A stretch of DNA of 64,000 nt from Thalassia testudinum. Its lineage: Eukaryota > Streptophyta > Magnoliopsida > Alismatales > Hydrocharitaceae. The notes under the pieces were generated by a model. It saw only the letters and a list, made by a program, of their open reading frames with translations. It was not told the origin of the DNA and made no database searches. The position numbers and the translations under genes are program-made. The DNA lies in the NCBI GenBank assembly GCA_037157565.1, contig JAZHRO010000073.1, positions 97,194,001 to 97,258,000 on the forward strand. The letters run 5' to 3'. Below are positions 8,603 to 20,884 of this stretch, piece after piece (the stretch's first letter is position 1; every line of letters starts with the position of its first letter).

Positions 8603-9794
8603 AAGACCTCTGAAATTGCCTCATTCAGAGTCCCGTACACCATATGCAATCCAAGGAAGATCAACGACCGAGGGACTAGGTGATGCAATCCGAAGTGTCA
8701 AACGACAAATCCAACCACATGGATGGATTTGAGTCGACGATCGCAACCCAACGGTGTGAAAATCCACTTAATCCGACATCTGTAGCATCCCCTACAAAGG
8801 AATGAAGATGGATGGCCCAGATTGCACGACGTGGCTCAAACTAGGCTGCCCATGTGCACGCATGAGCCACTGCATGCGCATAGCAGTGCGGGCATGCGGG
8901 CAGAGGCCGCGGCAGCTGCAACGCGTATCGCACGTGCATGCGTGATAGGGGTGCGTACAACGCGCGCCACCGGAGCGGTAGTTGGGGTGCATAAGCGGGA
9001 TATTCAGCGATGTTTGTGGTGGATCTTCAGCGACGTTTATGACTTTCACTAAATGTCCCATATACAAAGTTGATTCTTTCCTCCACTATAAAAGGACCCC
9101 TACCCCTCGCCTTTTCCTTCATCTCTTCCTTTCTTCCTCTCACCACCTTCAAGGCTCTAGTGAGAGCTTGTCCCAAGCTTGAGATGCTCCTCTAGAGTAG
9201 AAAACCAAATATTTTTCCCTCCCCTCATCCCAATTCGTGGAGCATCCTCTGGCTGTCTTCTTACGTACTTTGGGAAGTAGATCCTCACTGCGATGATGTC
9301 TCATCCCGTTCTCCTTCCTCTGCTGCCATTCTCCGTCATCCCGCTCCTCACCATCTTCATCCGGGCACCGTCAGAGCAAGTCATCCTCCAAGCGACGGTC
9401 GAGGGGGATTCTCCTCCTCTCCATCTATCTTTACTTCTTTCTAGTGTAGTTTTTCCCGCTTTCATAGTTGTTGAAACACTTGTTCAGAAATATATGTGAT
9501 TATTTCTCTCTCTCTTTCTTTTATATTTTACAAGTAAATTAGCTAGGTAAAATTTCATCGACCTGATCTCTTTTCCTAGTAAAAATACAAAAAAAATTAT
9601 AAAAGACAAAAACGACAAAAACAAATAAAAAGCAAAATGCGGATTTTCAAAACCAAACGTTCTCCTCCCCGAGTTCGACTCGGGAATCACTTTTTGAGTT
9701 TCGGTTATAAATTTTATCTGATAGATGCATTTTGTGAGCTTCAACGATAGGTCCTCTGAACCCTAATTCTAATTTGTTAAATGCACCCTTATCA
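8603..9794 (+). mobile_element. Family A LTR (A-s2), 5' part off-window
   Basis: This is the rest of the LTR into which A-s1 inserted. It contains a family A U3 segment ('gacgatcgcaacccaacgg', near 8739), a TATA box (9087-9094), the 'gagagcttgtcccaag' leader, a pyrimidine-rich U5, and an end 'cacccttatca' at 9794. Immediately after it the LINE endonuclease frame begins at 9797, so the LTR sits inside the LINE. No internal region follows, which fits a solo LTR. The likely right target copy is CATGC (9795-9799). Confidence 0.7.
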
Positions 9795-9796
9795 CA

Positions 9797-10459
9797 TGCA
9801 TCTATGGTCCATGTGCAGCCAATCGAAGAGCTCTGTTTTGGGAAGAACTGGTGCATGTGTCAACAAGATTGAATGGGAAACCATGGCTAGTAGGGGGAGA
9901 TTTTAATTGCACTTTATCAGAGGGAGATAGGGCGAGTAGGAGGGTGGATCAGTCGTCGCTTGGGTTCCATTTGGCTGTATCAGAGTTGGGTTTAAATGAC
10001 TACCCTTCGACTGGAGTTGAATACACATAGAGAAATGGTAACGGGCAAATGTCCTAGTTGGATCGATTTTTTGGCAACTCTAAACTGCTGGAGAAATTTC
10101 AATTGTCGTCAGTAATGGGTTTCGATTACCCATTTTCATACCACACCTCGCTCATGTGGGATTGTGGGGAAGGTACTCCTTGTACCGATTTTAAATTCAA
10201 GAAATCATGGCTAAAGGAGGAGGGCTGCAAGGATATGATTGCTCGATGGTGGAACTCAAAACATGTGGAGGGTTCAGAAACTTTCATATTATCCACTAAG
10301 TTGAGGGAATTGAAAACCTTGTTGAAGGAGTTTAGATGTACCTCTGAGATTGTGAGGGACCAACGATGCACGGAGGCTTTAGAGATGGTGAAGGCCCTGG
10401 ATAATAGAGAAAACTTGGGCTTGATGTCAGAAGTGGAAAGAGGCCAAAGTGCCCATTAG
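9797..10459 (+). pseudogene. LINE endonuclease C-terminus and linker
   Basis: From 9797 the frame reads IYGPCAANRRALFWEEL and then PWLVGGDFNCTLSEGDR. This is the familiar C-terminal half of the apurinic-type endonuclease of plant L1 elements, with the GDFN motif intact. A stop follows near 10028, and the linker resumes in another frame (10058-10459), starting LDRFFG. The endonuclease normally nicks target DNA to prime reverse transcription. The N-terminal half is cut off by A-s2. The copy is inactive. Confidence 0.8.
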
Positions 10460-12241
10460 CAATCGGTGGTGGCGGAGGAGTATTTGAAGAGAGAGATTGA
10501 CTGGAGGGACAAGTCTCGACAACTTTGGTTGAAAGAAGGGGATGCAAATACCAAGCTTTTCCACTTAGCAGCTAGCTCTAGATAGCGTTATAACTTCATT
10601 TCTTTGTTGAGAGTTGAAGATCAGGCCCTAACTTATATGGATGATATCCAAAGGGAAACGATCAGATTTTTTAGAGACTCTACAAGATCCTTGGTGAAAG
10701 GATAGTGGAGGATGACATCTTCAGATATGCCAAGAGTGGGAAATGTGGAGGGGCACCAGCTGATAATACCAATTTCAAAGTAGGAGGTGGTAGAGGCCAT
10801 GTAGAATTTGAATGCCAAAGGGTCTCCTGGTCAGACGGGTTCTAGATCTTCTTCTATAGGGAATTCTGTCTAACTGTTAAGCATGACGTTTTGGAGGTCA
10901 TAAGAGAATTTCAAGGGGGTAACTCAGGCTTTGAGTGAATCAATAGATCATATCTCTTCCTACTACCAAAGAAATTAGGTGTAGAGCTTATCAGAGTTTA
11001 CACTGATCGCGTTGTCTAACTCCATCTATCTAATTATTGGTAAAATTTTGGCCAATAGACGAAAGAAGGTATTGAAGGATCTTATCAGCCTGTACAATCT
11101 GCATTCCTTCCAAATAGATCTTTGCAGGAATCCTTTATTATTGCACAGGAGATTATAATGGGATGGCGCAAAAGAAGGTGCAAGGCCTATATGTGGAAGG
11201 TGGACTTCAGAAGGTCCTACAATTTGATCTCTTGGCATTCTCTTTGGGAAATATTGAAATGAAGGGGCTTCCCTCCCATTTGGATCCAATGGATGAAAAG
11301 ATGCATAATTGCAGCATCCTTTTCTCCATTGATTAATGGGAAGTCGTGTGGTAATTGGATTCAACCACAATGTGGAGTACGACAGGGTTGTCCGCTGGCT
11401 CAGTTGATTTTTAACTTGGCTGTGGATACTCTTGCTAGATTTTCTTGTAAGTTATCAAGTGTGAGAGTGGTGAGAGGCTATTTGGTGATGAAATCTAGTG
11501 CCTTGGCACCAGTTCTACAGTACGCTAACGACACGGTCCTCTTTGTGGAGGGAGGAAGAAAGGAGGTAGAAGTATTGTACAGTATAGTGCCCATATTCAG
11601 GGAGATCTCTAGCCTAAAGCTTAATGGTGGCAAATCTTCACTGATTTATTTTGGCATGGAAGGTGAGGAATGTGATATGATTTCTGCAGCTCTACACATG
11701 CCAATCACTACTCTATCTGTGAAGTATTTGGGGTTGCCGTTGAGAGATTCAAAACTGAAAAATAATGATTGGAACATCCTATTTGATAAAATTGCTGCCA
11801 AACTTGAGAACTGGAGTGCTCACTTCCTATCGAAGGGTGATAGATTAATCCTCCTTAACAACGTTATCACATCCATTTTGGTGTTCTACTTCTCTATATT
11901 TAGAGCATCGAAATCTGTTTGGAAAAGATTGGACGTGATGAGCAAACATTTCTTTTGGAAAGGGGCAAAATGTGAAGGGAAGTTCCTCCAACCGGTGAAA
12001 TGGCAGGGGCTGTGTAGACCCAAGAAAAATGGCGGCATGGGGATACATTAACTGAAAGAATTCAAAGATTCTTTACTGCTGAAGTGGCCAATCAAGCTGT
12101 TTGATGGAGGCAACAACCTTTGGACTAATCTGATCTAGGATTCATACAGATCCTCGCATGTGGATTGGGCAAGACTGAACCCACTCAAACCCTCACAATT
12201 CTGGAAGTCAATAGCCAAGGCAATGCAAGACAATTGGTAGC
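10460..12241 (+). pseudogene. LINE reverse transcriptase, multiply broken
   Basis: The linker motif WLKEGDANTKLFHLA appears near 10530. The polymerase core is in the 11293-12051 frame: RQGCPLAQLIFNLAVD (fingers/palm), then QYANDTVLFV where an active L1 enzyme has the two-Asp catalytic box. The second Asp is replaced by Asn. KYLGLPLRDSK and the thumb region follow. Upstream, the first palm motifs are split by several stops (10590-11290). The frame ends at a stop in 12049-12051, and recognisable sequence continues to 12241, where A2 is inserted. Confidence 0.85.
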
Positions 12242-13921
12242 TGATGTCCATACATTTGATTAACCTAAAATGTCTATTAATGCATGTTCTTAGTGTCACA
12301 TTAGCATCATACATTGTAAATAGTGCATAACATGTATAATCATGCATTTAGATCAAGTTGTATAAATTGTACAATAATTATCTCCTTTTTATGGTTAAGG
12401 ACAGGGTGACATTTTATCGGGGCCTTGGATCGAAGATCCAACCATACGGATCTGATCAGGGCGATGATTGGAGTTCAACGACTCCAAGATCGCCCTAATC
12501 GAACATCTGTAGCACCAGATAGAGATTGAGGAACCCTAAAGATCAAGGGCCAAGATGGTGTTAATTCGCACCTCAGCCGACAAATTTGACTGCACGGATG
12601 GATTCAAATTGACGATCGCAGCCTAACGGCGTGAAAATTGGTCCAATCCGACACCCGTGGCACCATCACAATACTTAGAAGATGGATGGCCAAGATGGGA
12701 CCACGTGGTGCCATCTCAACTGCCCAACCGGCCCCAACGTCCCACCTCTGCCTTTCCACTTCATCTGATCGATGCTTCTCCACCATTGGATGCTTATCCA
12801 ATGGCTGCAGGTCCACGCGCTCAAAACATTTGTGCAACACAGAGCCGCCTGCAACACGTTGGTCGAGCACCTTCCCGAGAAGAGGAGGTCGCACGTTCGA
12901 GCCGCGGCGCCTCAAATTGAAGAGCGGGCGCGTGAAGCGAGCCAGCGAGTGGAGCTGTGTGATGAAGATCGTGCGGCGTTAAGCGAGCGATTGCGCCCAC
13001 GCGCGATTAGACGCGCGTGCTGATGCGTGATCGCATGCAAGCGCGCGGCTCAAGAGTGTGTGGTTTTAAGCCGTCAAATCTCTTGATCAGACGGCTACGT
13101 GCGGATGTGCGCATGCGTTGAAGGACACAGAGGCGAGGAGGCACGTGGTGCGTGGCGCGCGCACACAAAGGCCACGTTCAGGCCTTTAGTGACAGATTTA
13201 TTTGTCACTAAATGTCCCATATTAATGATTTTCAAATTAAAATTTCCAAAATGCCCCCACTCCTTGCAACTATAAAAGGAGACCCCCTCCAAACGAACTT
13301 CTCATCCCTTCCTTCTCTTCTCTCCCTCTCCAAAGCTCAAGAGAAGCTTGTCCCACACCCAGGATGCTCCTCAAGAGATAAAATCAATTTTTTGGCCCCA
13401 TTCTGGAAGCAGATCCTGTGACGTCGACGATGTGCTACCTCGTTCCTGTTCCTCCTGCTCAACCTCCTTCTTCTTGCTCCATTCCTCATCTTCCAGCTGT
13501 TGTCTCGTCCGGCTCATCCTCCAAGCGATCGTCAAGGAGGATAACTTCTCTCTACCATTCCTTTTTCCTAGTTTCTAGAGTAGAATTTTCCTGCTTTCCA
13601 GTTGTCATTATTTTCCTGCTTTCTAGTGTAATTTCTCACTTTCTTAGTTGTACAAACATTTTGCAACTTCAAGTGGATGTTTTCTCTCTCTCTCTCTTAT
13701 TGTTTATATTGATTTCGTTGCATAGTAATTACTCTGCTTTTTAGACAAAAACACAAAAAGAATATAATTGCGAATCTTGATTGACGTAGCCTCCCCGAGA
13801 TCGACCCAGGATTTCTTTTTTGGTATAAAGTTTATTTGTTGAACTCGAGTTCTTTGCTATACAAACTACAATGACAGGTTTTCAAAACCAACTCCAATAG
13901 CATATCCTCCGACGTTCAACA
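12242..13921 (+). repeat. A2 5' LTR
   Basis: A 1,680-bp LTR with TATA box 13271-13278, the stem-loop 'agggcgatgattggagt' / 'actccaagatcgccct' in U3, and a tRNA-like stretch (about 12850-12903). The inverted repeat 'tttagtgaca' / 'tgtcactaaa' lies before the TATA box (13189-13213). Confidence 0.9.
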
Positions 13922-13924
13922 TTT

Positions 13925-13942
13925 TGGCGCCATTGTCTCGGA
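13925..13942 (+). other. A2 primer-binding site (decayed tRNA-Asp type)
   Basis: TGGCGCCATTGTCTCGGA sits three bases after the LTR end. It matches the tRNA-Asp complement for the first seven bases and less well after that. Confidence 0.7.
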
Positions 13943-15149
13943 GGTAATGATTTTTCGATCTTCTTTTCGCATTTCACGCACTTTACTGTCTTCTAACTTG
14001 CTTTCTTTCGTGTCTATTGCTTTGAAGATATCTCTATCAGGGAATCGTCAAGCGGTAGATCGGAGTAAAGTGTAGTTGAAAATGACTGTAAGTGCTCCCC
14101 ATTCTTGCCCCTCCATAGATTTCATTTCGTCACATTAAATTCAAATTCCAATTAACCTAGGTGTTTGCCTAAATCATAGGATTAGTTTGGTTGTTTGGAT
14201 TTCCACTCACACTCACATTTCACCCTTGCATATATAAAAACAAACAAAAAGATAATTTTGTGGGGAATTCAACATACACACAACATACACCCACATTCAA
14301 GGCACTTAACCTACTTGATTTTGTTCTACTCAACCAGATTCTGATCTGTGGAACTGGTACACACAAATCAACACATAAAAGAGTAGAAATCATTCTTGGT
14401 TAATCATTTTTGTGTGCCTAACTTAGTGGTGCAATTGTGGCTGATTATTTGAGTTGATTGGGTTGCACCACTTCAATTAAAATCAACTCATCAAGTAAGT
14501 GCCACATAGGATCAACTCTTAGGGATTTACCAGGCACTCTACATTCTTTTAAGCTTCAAAGGAAAACATCTTCACCTATGCCTTCAAAACCTGGTGTGCC
14601 AACAAAACTTATTTGAAAATACCTAAAGTTGAATCCTAAAAGCTATTAAGCAAGATTTGAACCCTAAAATTTACCGCATTAAAAAAAATCTTGCTTGAAA
14701 ATCATTGGTTTTGCATGCACACACACATCAATCAATCATTAAGGGCACAACCCAGAAAAAGGGCCCATCACATTCCAAAGCACATTCAAGCCTAACCCTA
14801 AATAAAACAGAGTAGACGTTGGCCTTAAGGATTCGACTTGCTCTTCGGAGCTTAGAACGAGATTATTTTCGATTAGTCTAATTCTATCGGTCAATCTGAT
14901 GTCTAGCTAGGGGAGCAGAATCAAATGATCGCGACTGGGGGGTAGACTAGGAATCGGAGGTGCAAGCCGAAGGAAGAACCTTCTCCCTAGTCCCTCCCTC
15001 TAACTGGTTGGATTGAACAGACATAAGTAGATTAAATCATTTCTTTATCTCAAGACGGGTTATGGGAATCTGTAGGTCTTTAGGCTAGCCCACTTCAGGA
15101 CAGGTTTGATTGTTTGTATTGCAGGGCACCTTTCTTCCTCCCATCTATC

Positions 15150-16622
15150 ATGAATCCTTCCACATTTTATACGCATTCCTGCTCTTTCCCTCCTGTTATG
15201 AGTTATCCTCAACATGACGATTATCCTGACTCATACTGTAATCAACCATCGATTAGTCGGGATAACTCGGGTTGGGGATACAGTTCCGAACCTCCATGTT
15301 CGAGGTCAAACCCTGAACACCATAATTGTGATTTCTATCCTTCTCAGAGCCACATCGATTATAGATCGCCACCCTTTCATGGACAACCTAATACGATCTA
15401 CAATCAAGGAGGATACACTGATCCTTACCCATTGCCTATATACACTGCCTTTAGGTCATCACCACCTTTTGATCAATCCGAAATGACCTATTATCAGGAA
15501 GGGTATCACGAATCTCAATTCGTTAACTCCTCTACACTAATCCCAAACCCGCCCAACCCTGAACCAAGTCATTTGGTTCAGGTTAACCAGGTTCAAGATA
15601 AGGTTTTGGCTAACTTGAAGAATACTATACAATCTTTAGAAGTTCAGCCCATACCTAGCACTGAAGAATTGGAGCCCTTGATTGAAATGATTGATGATCT
15701 CAACAAGTATTTGTTGGATCGACTCCATGATGTTAAGGATACGAACCAAGGTGAGTTTTTACTTGGGAAGTTATCGAAACTGAGAATGATATTTATGGTT
15801 GCTTTAGTTAAATCTTGGGATGATTCCCAGAATGAACCCCTTTTAGGAGAGCCATTTTCAGAACCCACTCAGGCACCTGATGGGGGGGACATGCATTACG
15901 AGGTTGACTAGATTGATTTAGAGTAATCAATTAAGGATAGTCTGATTTCTTCACCTAAGATCCCTAAGCCAAGGTACGAGGAAACATATTTCTCCAAGGA
16001 TCAGAAAGTGATGGATGACTTTAGGACGTACATTAATATGGATTTTGATTTCTTTGATTCTGAGGGTGAAGATTCAATTTGCGAAGTCTCATGTGAGTTT
16101 ACAGAACATGATTTCTGTGAGACGATTGGTCCTACAGAATCGATTAAATCATTTGATAGCCCAATAATTGAGGAAACTGATCTTATTGGGGCTCACATGA
16201 CGGATCCAGAATCGCATTTTCTGTAGGATTCAATCCAATGCCCCGATTTTCAGTTATACCCCATTGAGCTTACTGACGATTCTGTTTTTGAGATAATTAG
16301 ACCTAAGTCAATTCTGATTCAGCCACATTTTTTAGACTTGGAAATTTCAAATGGGGTGATTAATATGCAAGAGGTCCTGGAATTTGACATTTTGAATGAG
16401 GAGGATAGAAGCTGGGAATTTTTGATTTGGGAAGCAAACTCCAGAGGAAGTAGAAGACAGAGTCTACGGGTTCCAATTAAGCTGAAACCATCAAACCAGG
16501 ACCCTTACGACATTTGTACTGAGGATGACCAACCCAAGCACACATTCATTGATTATCCTTTGGAGCTTGATTTCTCTGTTACTCAACTTTTTGGTCTTGG
16601 GTTGCATCCTCATAAATTGTAG
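15150..16622 (+). pseudogene. A2 reading frame, function unknown, broken by stops
   Basis: This is the homologue of the A1 frame in a single reading frame from ATG 15150 to TAG 16622. It is interrupted by stops at 15909-15911, 15924-15926 and 16224-16226. The coiled-coil-like block (VNQVQDKVLANLKNTIQSLE), the acidic centre and the C-terminal LKPSNQDPYDIC and LGLHPHK blocks are all kept. The stop directly after LGLHPHK suggests the natural C-terminus. No frameshift is needed to align the two copies, so the decay is by point mutation only. Confidence 0.7.
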
Positions 16623-16946
16623 GCCCGACCCTGCTTGAGTATTGATTTTAGGTTTTAGGTAATTTTTATCAAGAACGTTAAATATTCTCGATCATGGGGT
16701 ATGGGTCTACACCACAATCTAGTCCACATCTGTGGACATCTGCTGATAGTTCCTAAAGTGAATCTTTTATTCTGATTCTAACATGCACTTCTGAATTCTT
16801 TACTTCTCTTCTTTGTTTAGTGTGCCTAGCTGAAGGCACTAAATTCAGCACGTATATAGTTTTTGTTTATCTCGTAGTGGACCCATCATTCATGCAATTT
16901 AGGTGCTTTCTACTCTATTCCACTATGTTTTATGTCTTTTTAATAT

Positions 16947-16980
16947 AATGAGGACATTGCATTAGATAGGCATGGGGGGG
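16947..16980 (+). promoter_or_regulatory. A2 internal polypurine module
   Basis: AATG-AGGA-CATT hairpin (16947-16958) followed by 'aggcatggggggg' (16968-16980). Equivalent to 5432-5467 of A1. Confidence 0.6.
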
Positions 16981-18185
16981 TGGATATTCATCTCTGAATT
17001 ACTTCGTTAGCTCCATAGATTTGTTTTACTTAATTTTATTTATATTAAAAAAAATTTGAATTAGGAGGAATACTTGGACATTTGGACCTTTCAATTTTAG
17101 GAAATATTATGAAAGGATCTGAACACAAGACCCTTCAGGCCTTTAGGCTTAATCAACCTGGGTATCCACTAAAATGTGGATTTATTTTTTGATTCATCGC
17201 CATCCTGAATTCTATTTTAATTTGATTAAATAAGTTTGGGTGGTAAGTACATGACTTATCAACTTACCCTCTGATTTGAGGGAACTTTAAGTCTAAGCAT
17301 CTACACACTATCTTGTCACTTACTCATTGTTTGGTAGTTTTAAGGGAAATTGGGTAGCTAATGAACCTTCTAGGGTGATATGGCTGGCAAGTTATCGTGG
17401 GTAACAACCCATGGTAGGTTGTTCAGAGCCCAGTCACTGGACCACTCTCTTCTTACTGCCTTTAGGTAAATCTTAGACTAGGGAAGACACCTACATAAAA
17501 AAAAATGCCAAAAGGAAAAGAAAAAGAAAAAGAAAAAAAAAAGAGAAAAGAAAGAAAAAGAAGCAAAAAGAAATACGCCACACTTCGCCACACGAGTATG
17601 GCTGGCAAGTTTTCGGTGGTAACAGCTCATTGACAGGTTGTCCAGAACCCAGCTCAAGAAATGCACTAAAAATTCCCAAAACACTTAGAAAGAAGCGAGG
17701 AAGTAGAATAAGCCAGGTAGATATACACTGGACTCACACTTGTGTTGACCTCATAAAAATAAATGTAGGGAGAAAGCTACCGGTCGCAAAGATATACTTT
17801 TAGGCAAACTCTCTTTTTAAGGTCACCTAGAGGCGTAGAAACCCGAAGTCTATTCTAATTGTCGATCAACGAGTCTATCACATTTACAATAAGATGCTTA
17901 AAACTTAGGGTTCTCATCAAATCTTGGGTGGGTTGAATGGCCGTAGAAAGCCATTATTTAACCCTAAACTCAAAAATCCAAAAAAATTAGAAAAGAAAAA
18001 AAAAGAGAAAAAGGAATTTTTCTTTAAATAAGGCGAGGGCTTGAGGCGATTTGCATTTTGGCGGATAACCGGGTGGTGTTGTGCCTTTGAAAGTTTAGAT
18101 CCTGAGTAAAAAAAATTTCTTAATGTTGAAAATAACTTATGCCCAAGTAATCCAACCTAATTCATTTATAAATAGCATACAGTTT

Positions 18186-18220
18186 TTGCTAGGGACTAGC
18201 AAAAGATAGGCATGGGGGTG
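18186..18220 (+). promoter_or_regulatory. A2 3' polypurine tract with hairpin
   Basis: TTGCTAG-GGA-CTAGCAA (18186-18202) and 'aaagataggcatgggggtg' run up to the 3' LTR at 18221. The 16981-18185 stretch before it is A-rich and noncoding and holds the duplicated block (17377-17655). Confidence 0.8.
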
Positions 18221-19871
18221 TGATGTGCATACATCTGATTAACCTAAAATGTCTATTAATGCATGTTCTTAGTGTCACATTAGCATCATACATTGTAAAT
18301 AGTGCATAACGTGCATAATCATGCATTTAGATCAAGTTGTATAAATTGTACAGTAATTATCTCCTTTTTATCGTCAGGGACATGGTGACTTTTTAATGGG
18401 CCATCAGATCAAAGATCCAACTTTACGGATCTGATTAGTGTGACGATTGGAGTTCAACGACTCCAAGATCACCCCAATCGGACATCCATAGCACTAGATA
18501 GAGACTGAGGAACCCTAAAGATCAAGGGCCAAGATGGTGTTAATCCGCAACTTAGACAACAAATCCAACTACACAGATGGATTCAGATTGGCGATCGCAG
18601 CCTAACGGCACGAAAATCGGTCCAATCCGACACCCGTGGCACCATCTACAATACTCAGAAGATGGACGACCAAGATAGCGCCACGTGGTGCCATCTCCAT
18701 CGCCCAACCGACCTTAAGGTCCCACCTCTGCCTTTCCACTTCATCTGATCGATGCTTCTCCACCGTTGGATGCCCATCCAACGACTACAGGCCCATGTGG
18801 ATGACACAAAGACGCTCATAGCGCGTTGGTCGAGCACCTTCGCGAGAAGAGGAGGTCGCGCATTCGAGCCACGGCTCCTTAAATTGAAGCCTGGGCTTGT
18901 GGAGCGGGCGAGCGAGTGGAGTCATGCGATGAAGATCGTGTGGTGCTGAGTGAGCGATAACGCCCACGTGGGATTGGACGCACGGTGCCGACGGGTGATC
19001 GCATGTGGGCGCACGGTGCAAGTGTAGGCGATTTTAAGTCTTTCGATCTCTTAATCGAACAGTTGTGAACGCATGGATGTGGGCATGTGTTGAAGGACGT
19101 GGAGGTGATGAGGTGCACGGCGCATGCACATGAAGGCCATGTTCAGGCCTTTAGTGACGGATTAATATTTTCAAATTAAAATATCCAAAATGCCCCCATT
19201 CCTCACAACTATAAAAGGAGACCCCCTCCATATGAATTTCTCATCCCTTCCTTCTCTTCTCTCCCTCTCCAAAGCTTAAGAGAAGCTTGTCCCACACCCA
19301 GGATGCTCCTCAAGAGATAAAATCAATTTTTCGCCCCCATTTCGGAAGCAGATCCCGCAACTACGATGATGTGCTGCCTCTTTCCCGTTCCTCCTGCTTC
19401 GACCTCCTTCCTGCTCCATTCCTCGTCTTCTAGGCGTTGTCTCGTCCGACTCGTCCTCCAAGCGATCATCGTGGAGGATAACCTCTCTATCCCATTCCTT
19501 TTTCCTGCATTCTAGTGTAGAATTTTCCTTCTTTCTAGTTGTAATAGTTTTCCTACTTTCTTATGTAATTTTTTGCTTTCCTAGTTGTACAAACATTTTG
19601 CAACTTCAAGTGGATGTTTTCTCTTTCTTTCTCTCTCTCTCTCTCTTATTGTTTATATTGATTCCAATGCATTGTCATTACTCCGCTTTTTAAACAAAAA
19701 CACAAAAATAAAGTAATTGCGAATCTTGATCGACGTAGCCTCCCTGAGTTTGACCCGTGATTTCTTTTCCGATATAAATTTTATTTGTCGAACCTGAGCT
19801 CTTTGCTATTCAAACTACAACAATAGGTTTTCAAAACCAACTCCGATAGCGTAGTCCTCCGACGTTCAACA
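18221..19871 (+). repeat. A2 3' LTR
   Basis: A 1,651-bp partner of 12242-13921. It keeps a tRNA-like pair, TAGCGCGTTGG (18819-18829) and 'cattcgagcc' (18861-18870), and a TATA box at 19210-19217. Half of the inverted repeat before the TATA box is lost (near 19150). Confidence 0.9.
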
Positions 19872-20053
19872 GCGGCACTTCCAGTTGGTGATTAAAGATG
19901 GCTCTAACTTTGCCTTCTAGATAGATTGTTGGTCTGATTTGGGACAGCTGAAGAAGAAATACCCACGTGCCTTCGATGCCACACCAAACAAGTCTACATC
20001 GGTTGCCACCTATTGGGATGCTGACCGTAATATGTGGGCTCCTACTGGTTGCA
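19872..20053 (+). pseudogene. LINE fragment after A2
   Basis: The frame reads DGSNFAF, a stop, then IDCWSDLGQLKKKYPRAF and WDADRNMWAPTG. This is the region between the reverse transcriptase and zf-RVT of plant L1 proteins. It continues directly in the piece starting at 22262 (NLREGGRLCEDFDKL) once the solo LTR is removed. Confidence 0.8.
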
Positions 20054-20510
20054 TGATTGCGCAGCAATCATAGGCCTTAATTGACCTATATTAAGCTAGG
20101 ACTTAGCATAAGTTAGGGTTATTCATGCATGCATATGCATTATCTGCATCTTTACTACTTTTCTTTAGCATTGAATGAAATAATGTTATAATGTGCTGAT
20201 TAAGTGCAATATGTCAATTGCAGGCAATAGCTGATTAGGAGTTGGATCAGGAGCTGGATCTGGAGCTGGATTAGGAATAACGGGAGTTGCAGCAGAGCTG
20301 GAGCAGAAGGCTTAGTTTAGATGTAGGAATAATAATGTAAGGGAGTTAAAGGTTTTCTATTCTATTAAGTAGGAATAAAGTAGTAAAATGTGAAGAGCTT
20401 AGGTCCATCCTAGCCCTAGGATAGCCTAGAGACCTCCTCAAGCCTTAGCCACCCTTAGATTAGGTCACGATACCCTAGGAAGCCCTAAAACCCTATTTCC
20501 AACCTTATCT

Positions 20511-20722
20511 GGATGTCCAGGACCCTTAGCCATCTCCCGCACACCTCAAACGCACTTCTGCAGTGTTATTGGACGTCCAAGCACTTTGCCAGACATCCAA
20601 TTTCTGCAGAATGCCCAAAACAGAACCTTGATTTCACCCTAACTCAGATTGGACATCCAAAATTGAAGTCTGGACTTCTAATTTTTGAGTATAAGTCATC
20701 TGATGACATTATTGGATGTCTG
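20511..20722 (+). promoter_or_regulatory. Array of GACGTC-type palindromes in B LTR U3
   Basis: Copies of a TGGACGTCCA-like palindrome lie at 20511-20520, 20571-20580, 20591-20600, 20651-20660 and 20713-20722. Only the second still has the intact GACGTC core; the others read GATGTC or GACATC, the expected products of CpG deamination. Similar arrays are in the other B LTRs and at the start of the D LTRs (41830-41890, 48440-48500). GACGTC is a known plant bZIP core. Its use here is inferred. Confidence 0.5.
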
Positions 20723-20884
20723 ATACTGGTCTCCAATCCCTGTTTTGAGATTCTAGTCTTGATCTTGGATCTCTAGCTCCCTAGACCTAATCCCAACTCC
20801 ATAGGAACCGAAATTAAGGTATCCTAGCCCTAGTACATCACCTCTAGACCTACTTAAGGACCTAATTAGGTCCTCACCAAATCC

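Larger units (their letters stand above)
12242..19871 (+). mobile_element. Element A2, complete but older non-autonomous family A element
   Basis: The LTRs (12242-13921 and 18221-19871) share TGATGT...GTTCAACA ends but differ visibly, including indels, so A2 is older than A1. The candidate target copies are GTAGC (12237-12241) and GCGGC (19872-19876). They match at 3 of 5 bases and would have to have diverged. The strongest boundary proof is that the LINE protein continues on both sides. The interior layout is the same as A1: primer site, possible leader intron (14088-15124), leader motif (14905-15000, hairpin arms 14969-14973/14979-14983), one frame, and two polypurine modules. Confidence 0.9.

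Noticed and set aside
17478..17684. Phe-rich frames on the minus strand
   Set aside because: Products of the A/G-rich low-complexity tract in A2.
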